Source: Parcubacteria group bacterium M6-OD1-4 (GTDB taxonomy: Bacteria > Patescibacteriota > Patescibacteriia > Patescibacteriales > UBA12465). From it: a stretch of 55,869 nt of DNA. Both the position numbers and the translations under genes were made by a program. The notes under the pieces are model-generated. The model did not search any database. It saw only the letters and a list, made by a program, of their open reading frames with translations, and had not been told where the DNA came from. The stretch covers positions 1 through 55,869 of the forward strand of contig LSNS01000004.1 of assembly GCA_003056205.1 (NCBI GenBank), read 5' to 3'. Below, one piece after another: positions 53,327 through 55,869 of this stretch (position 1 is its first letter; each line of letters starts with the position of its first letter).

Positions 53327-53363
53327 AAATAATAAAAAATAAATTATAACTCTGAAACAAACT

Positions 53364-54344
53364 TTATTGTCTAATTTCCTTTTCTAGCCAGGGAATCTTT
53401 TCTGTTCTTCTCCGCCAAAATAAATCTTCCCAAACATAGTGAACGGCCAATTGTTTATATTTCCCAAATCTTTCTAAATATTTTAACAATTTAGAAACTG
53501 CAATGGGATTTTCAGGATCTCGATTAAAAAACAATTTAGAATAGATTTTCTGTTCCCAAGGAGAAATATGATCAAAATAATCCAGGTGATGAAAAACATC
53601 AAAGAGAATATACCAAACTGTCGCTGGTCCCACTCCATAAAGTTTCAACAACTCACTCATTTGGGTTTCACGATTCTGACTTCTAAGATCTAATTCATTA
53701 ATTTGTCCCGTAACAAATTGTTCATCTATTTTTTTAATTGTTTTAGCTCGATAGCCCACTTTTAAAAGTCGAAGTTCATCTTCGCTAATATTTTTCAATC
53801 CTCCTGGTTTCCAAAAACACCACAATTGTTTACCAGCAAAATCCAACAGCGTTCCATAATTTTGTAACAAAGCTTGAAACATTTGAGCTGACCTCCGCAC
53901 AGAAGCATTTTGAAGAACAATCCCAATAATTAAATACTCATATAATGAACTAGGATGTCCTGGTCGTAAGCCACGCCATTTTTTAATAATTTTTCCTAAA
54001 ATTTTATCGTTTTTAAAATTTTGATAAAAATCTTTTAAGTTTAAATTAAAATTATAAGAATATTTAATTTCTTCTAGTAAAGAATGAAGACTATTTAGAG
54101 AAATTTTATAATTAGCATAGATCTTAATTTCTACTACTGGTTGACTAACCGAACCTCTATTTAGAAATTTTATTCCTAAGGGTCTTCCCTGCCAATTCCA
54201 AGTTTGCCAACGAATATCAGTCTGCCAGAAATTATCTCCAGTGGTAAAATGATCGGGTTTATAAAAAGTAGAATTAAAATCAAAAGGAAAACTGGGCTTA
54301 ATTTTTACTGCTTTAACTAATTTTAATTTAAGCGTTCTTTTCAT
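53364..54344 (-). CDS. HhH-GPD DNA glycosylase (AlkA/OGG1-like)
   Basis: A base-excision repair glycosylase. An N-terminal OGG/AlkA-like beta domain is followed by the helical core. The HhH hairpin is LYGVGPATVWYILF (residues 235-248), and D258 in FDHISPWEQK is the likely catalytic Asp. No FeS cluster Cys set is present at the C-terminus, unlike MutY/Nth. 326 residues is longer than AlkA (282). The damaged base is not known. It starts the gene cluster that continues with CofE. Confidence 0.82.
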   Translation of the reverse strand: MKRTLKLKLVKAVKIKPSFPFDFNSTFYKPDHFTTGDNFWQTDIRWQTWNWQGRPLGIKFLNRGSVSQPVVEIKIYANYKISLNSLHSLLEEIKYSYNFNLNLKDFYQNFKNDKILGKIIKKWRGLRPGHPSSLYEYLIIGIVLQNASVRRSAQMFQALLQNYGTLLDFAGKQLWCFWKPGGLKNISEDELRLLKVGYRAKTIKKIDEQFVTGQINELDLRSQNRETQMSELLKLYGVGPATVWYILFDVFHHLDYFDHISPWEQKIYSKLFFNRDPENPIAVSKLLKYLERFGKYKQLAVHYVWEDLFWRRRTEKIPWLEKEIRQ

Positions 54345-54504
54345 GTATTTATTTAATATTAAAGTAAATTTTTCTCTTAATCATCTAAATAATCTCTAAT
54401 TATTAAATCTACTGCTAATCAGCAAGATTCATATTGATAAATTAATTATAAGAAAAAATATTTGATAATTTACAACACCTCTCTTTTTTTTAAAATCATT
54501 TATT

Positions 54505-55110
54505 TTAATCAATAATTTCTACTTTATTATCAACTACTAATATTGCTTGGTCATCAGTTATTCTCTTTACCTCTATCCTTAATCTATCTTCCATTTTTTT
54601 AACAATTATTTCTTCTTTATCAGTATAATGAGGTACTATGGTAAAATCTATTAAATTCAAACCATTTAGATCTTTTAAATTTCTATCATTGTAATCCCAT
54701 GGTCTAGCTATCTCAATAGTAGGAGAGGCTAAAATACTGCCAGCACTTGCCCCAATGTAAAATACATTATTATTAACCATTTTAATTATATCTTTATCTA
54801 AACCACTTGTTCGCAATTCTTCTAGTAAATGGAAAGTATTCCCTCCACAAACATATATTAGATTAATTTTGTCTAATATGTTTTTACTGGGCTTATCTCC
54901 AATATGATAAGTGGTAAAGTTGTTTTTTTTAATTCCTATCTTTAATAATTCTTCTCTGCTCTGATTGACATACCATTGTTGTTTTGGGGTCTCGGAGGCT
55001 GAGACAATAAATAAAACTTTAGTATTAGAAAAAGCTTTTTTAAATAATAAGAGAAATTTTTTCTTCACATTTTTACTAGATAGCCCAGTTGAAGTTAATA
55101 GTAGTTTCAT
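54505..55110 (-). CDS. Peptidase S51 (dipeptidase E-like)
   Basis: A cytosolic serine peptidase that hydrolyses Asp-X or related dipeptides. The nucleophile is S122 in GASAGSILA, and the preceding VCGGNTFHLL (residues 87-96) is the substrate-binding loop. H161 in PHYTD is a candidate for the triad. 201 residues is slightly short (PepE is about 229). It may recycle peptides; acidic dipeptides fit the gamma-glutamyl theme nearby but this is only an association. Confidence 0.85.
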   Translation of the reverse strand: MKLLLTSTGLSSKNVKKKFLLLFKKAFSNTKVLFIVSASETPKQQWYVNQSREELLKIGIKKNNFTTYHIGDKPSKNILDKINLIYVCGGNTFHLLEELRTSGLDKDIIKMVNNNVFYIGASAGSILASPTIEIARPWDYNDRNLKDLNGLNLIDFTIVPHYTDKEEIIVKKMEDRLRIEVKRITDDQAILVVDNKVEIID

Positions 55111-55128
55111 ATATTTTATTATATAAGA

Positions 55129-55139
55129 ATTATACCATA
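55129..55139 (-). promoter_or_regulatory. Extended -10 promoter for the S51 peptidase gene
   Basis: The minus strand reads TATGG followed by TATAAT (55129-55134), 19 bases before the ATG at 55110. The surrounding bases match those at the HAD gene promoter (51283-51293). Confidence 0.5.
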
Positions 55140-55154
55140 TTTAAGTGATTTGCT

Positions 55155-55276
55155 ATTAATATTTTTTTCTCTAAAATCGGATACAGGAAAAACCGAATTA
55201 CAAAAATATTGGTGTTTTACGTCATAATAGCGTCACAAACAAGGATTGGACGGTTACAAATCCTGTTCATCGGAAC
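55155..55276 (+). other. Open stretch without a start codon (possible gene remnant)
   Basis: In this 275-base gap I see no RNA gene. One forward frame is open for about 39 codons (ending NPVHRNIEINL and TAA near 55276) but lacks a start. Its base use is GC-richer than the flanks. It may be the tail of a lost gene or chance. The remaining bases to 55385 include the leader region of the downstream-facing toxin-antitoxin gene ends and nothing I recognise. Confidence 0.25.
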
Positions 55277-55385
55277 ATCGAAATCAATCTATAAATAAAC
55301 GAAGAAACGAGCTTTTATACTCCTCTTTTATATGTTCATATATAGGAATAGCTTCCGAACTTTTATATAGAGTGAGTATTCTAAA

Positions 55386-55622
55386 TTATAAATTTTTATA
55401 AGTATTATCATTTCGTAATCTAACACTATCAATAATAATTTCCCTACCTTCTTTATGAAAAATAATTCTAAATTGTTTAAATCTTACTCTAAAAAAATCA
55501 GTATTTTTTATTTTTACTGCTTTTAAACCGCTATCTTTATTAATAATAGCAACTAAAATATTCAAAAGATTTTTCTGATCTTTTTTAGAGATTTTAAGAA
55601 ATAGCTTTTCTATTCTATTCAT
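55386..55622 (-). CDS. RelE/ParE-family toxin
   Basis: 78 residues with the compact RelE/ParE fold: an N-terminal helix pair (IEKLFLKISKKDQKNLLNIL) and the strand block DFFRVRFKQFRIIFH-(K) then IIIDSVRLRND. The basic R-x-R pattern in the strands is kept, and the RLRNDxxYKNL ending is typical of active RelE-like RNases. It is encoded just after its probable antitoxin, 9 bases downstream. Confidence 0.8.
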   Translation of the reverse strand: MNRIEKLFLKISKKDQKNLLNILVAIINKDSGLKAVKIKNTDFFRVRFKQFRIIFHKEGREIIIDSVRLRNDNTYKNL

Positions 55623-55631
55623 AGTATCAAG

Positions 55632-55868
55632 CTATTTTTTTAAAATTTTAATTAAGTCTTTCGCTTTTATCCCTTTTCCTTGATTATCACGAATAGCATC
55701 AAAAACTGTAAACTCTTTTACTTCTTTGTTTTTATTTATAATTAAAGGCTCAATTTCTAATTTATTTTCTTTCAGTGTCGCTATAAACTGATTAGTGTTA
55801 AATTTTCTTCTCCATTCTATTGGTATTGTGATTTGTCCTTTACTTGTAGTTTTTAATATAGTAGTCAT
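55632..55868 (-). CDS. AbrB/MazE-type antitoxin
   Basis: 78 residues with an N-terminal SpoVT-AbrB DNA-binding domain (TSKGQITIPIEWRRKF, the swapped-hairpin motif) and a C-terminal tail (FDAIRDNQGKGIKAKDLI) that would bind the toxin. The start codon is the second-last codon of the window, and the gene reads complete. It precedes the toxin by 9 bases, as in usual type II pairs. Confidence 0.8.
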   Translation of the reverse strand: MTTILKTTSKGQITIPIEWRRKFNTNQFIATLKENKLEIEPLIINKNKEVKEFTVFDAIRDNQGKGIKAKDLIKILKK

Positions 55869-55869
55869 A

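Overview
The window is AT-rich bacterial DNA that uses the standard bacterial code. Alanine racemase and the polysaccharide deacetylase both end in UGA, and the deacetylase stop overlaps the next start as ATGA. Almost no gene has a recognisable Shine-Dalgarno sequence. Three things point to the Candidate Phyla Radiation (Patescibacteria): small dense operons, families typical of that group (DUF4012 protein, lone TraG/VirD4-like ATPase, M23 coiled-coil hydrolase, GHL15-type glycosidase remnant, CBS-less IMPDH/GMPR), and the lack of biosynthetic operons. The lineage is an inference. No rRNA, tRNA or CRISPR array was seen.

Layout. 1-85 is the tail of an IS3-family insertion sequence, next to a lone rpmA with a long basic extension. 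877-9598 (+) carries a ferredoxin, a lone conjugation-type ATPase, dnaX, serS, a decayed glycosidase, alr, ftsQ and a 46-codon membrane peptide. 9667-10760 is a Xer recombinase behind a strong promoter. 10852-14823 (-) is a probable operon of a TagA/WecG glycosyltransferase fused to NUDIX, gltX and an M23 hydrolase. 14892-20907 holds a CorA-like channel, a DUF4012 protein, a winged-helix regulator and a large membrane protein. 21056-22242 is rplJ-rplL with an L10 leader and an attenuator-like terminator.

22364-35435 is the most distinctive part. A 585-residue HlyD/MacA adaptor, an ATPase, two MacB permeases, a MarR regulator, an FtsX-like permease and a LolD-like ATPase run in one direction. 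Three secreted or anchored proteins follow, one of them an 837-residue Ig-like repeat protein. The adaptor promoter has a palindrome over its -10 box, which suggests MarR autoregulation. 35456-44111 (-) holds a CYTH protein, two P-type ATPases around an unknown membrane protein, DedA, a polysaccharide deacetylase and a GT2 glycosyltransferase. Divergent PAP2 and DedA genes follow.

45747-55868 is mixed: a HEAT-like repeat protein, a methyltransferase, an IMPDH/GMPR enzyme, a DUF5320-DUF134 unit with a palindromic operator, a cyclopropane fatty acid synthase, a cupin, a HAD phosphatase, then a tight cluster of DNA glycosylase, gamma-glutamyl ligase, poly-gamma-glutamate hydrolase-like and CYTH genes, an S51 peptidase and an AbrB/RelE-type toxin-antitoxin pair at the edge.

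Much of the window concerns the envelope: wall and polymer synthesis or remodelling, lipid change, ion pumping and export. The best candidates for something undescribed are the MarR-palindrome export locus with its secreted repeat proteins, the gamma-glutamyl ligase/hydrolase/CYTH cluster, and the glycosyltransferase-NUDIX fusion.
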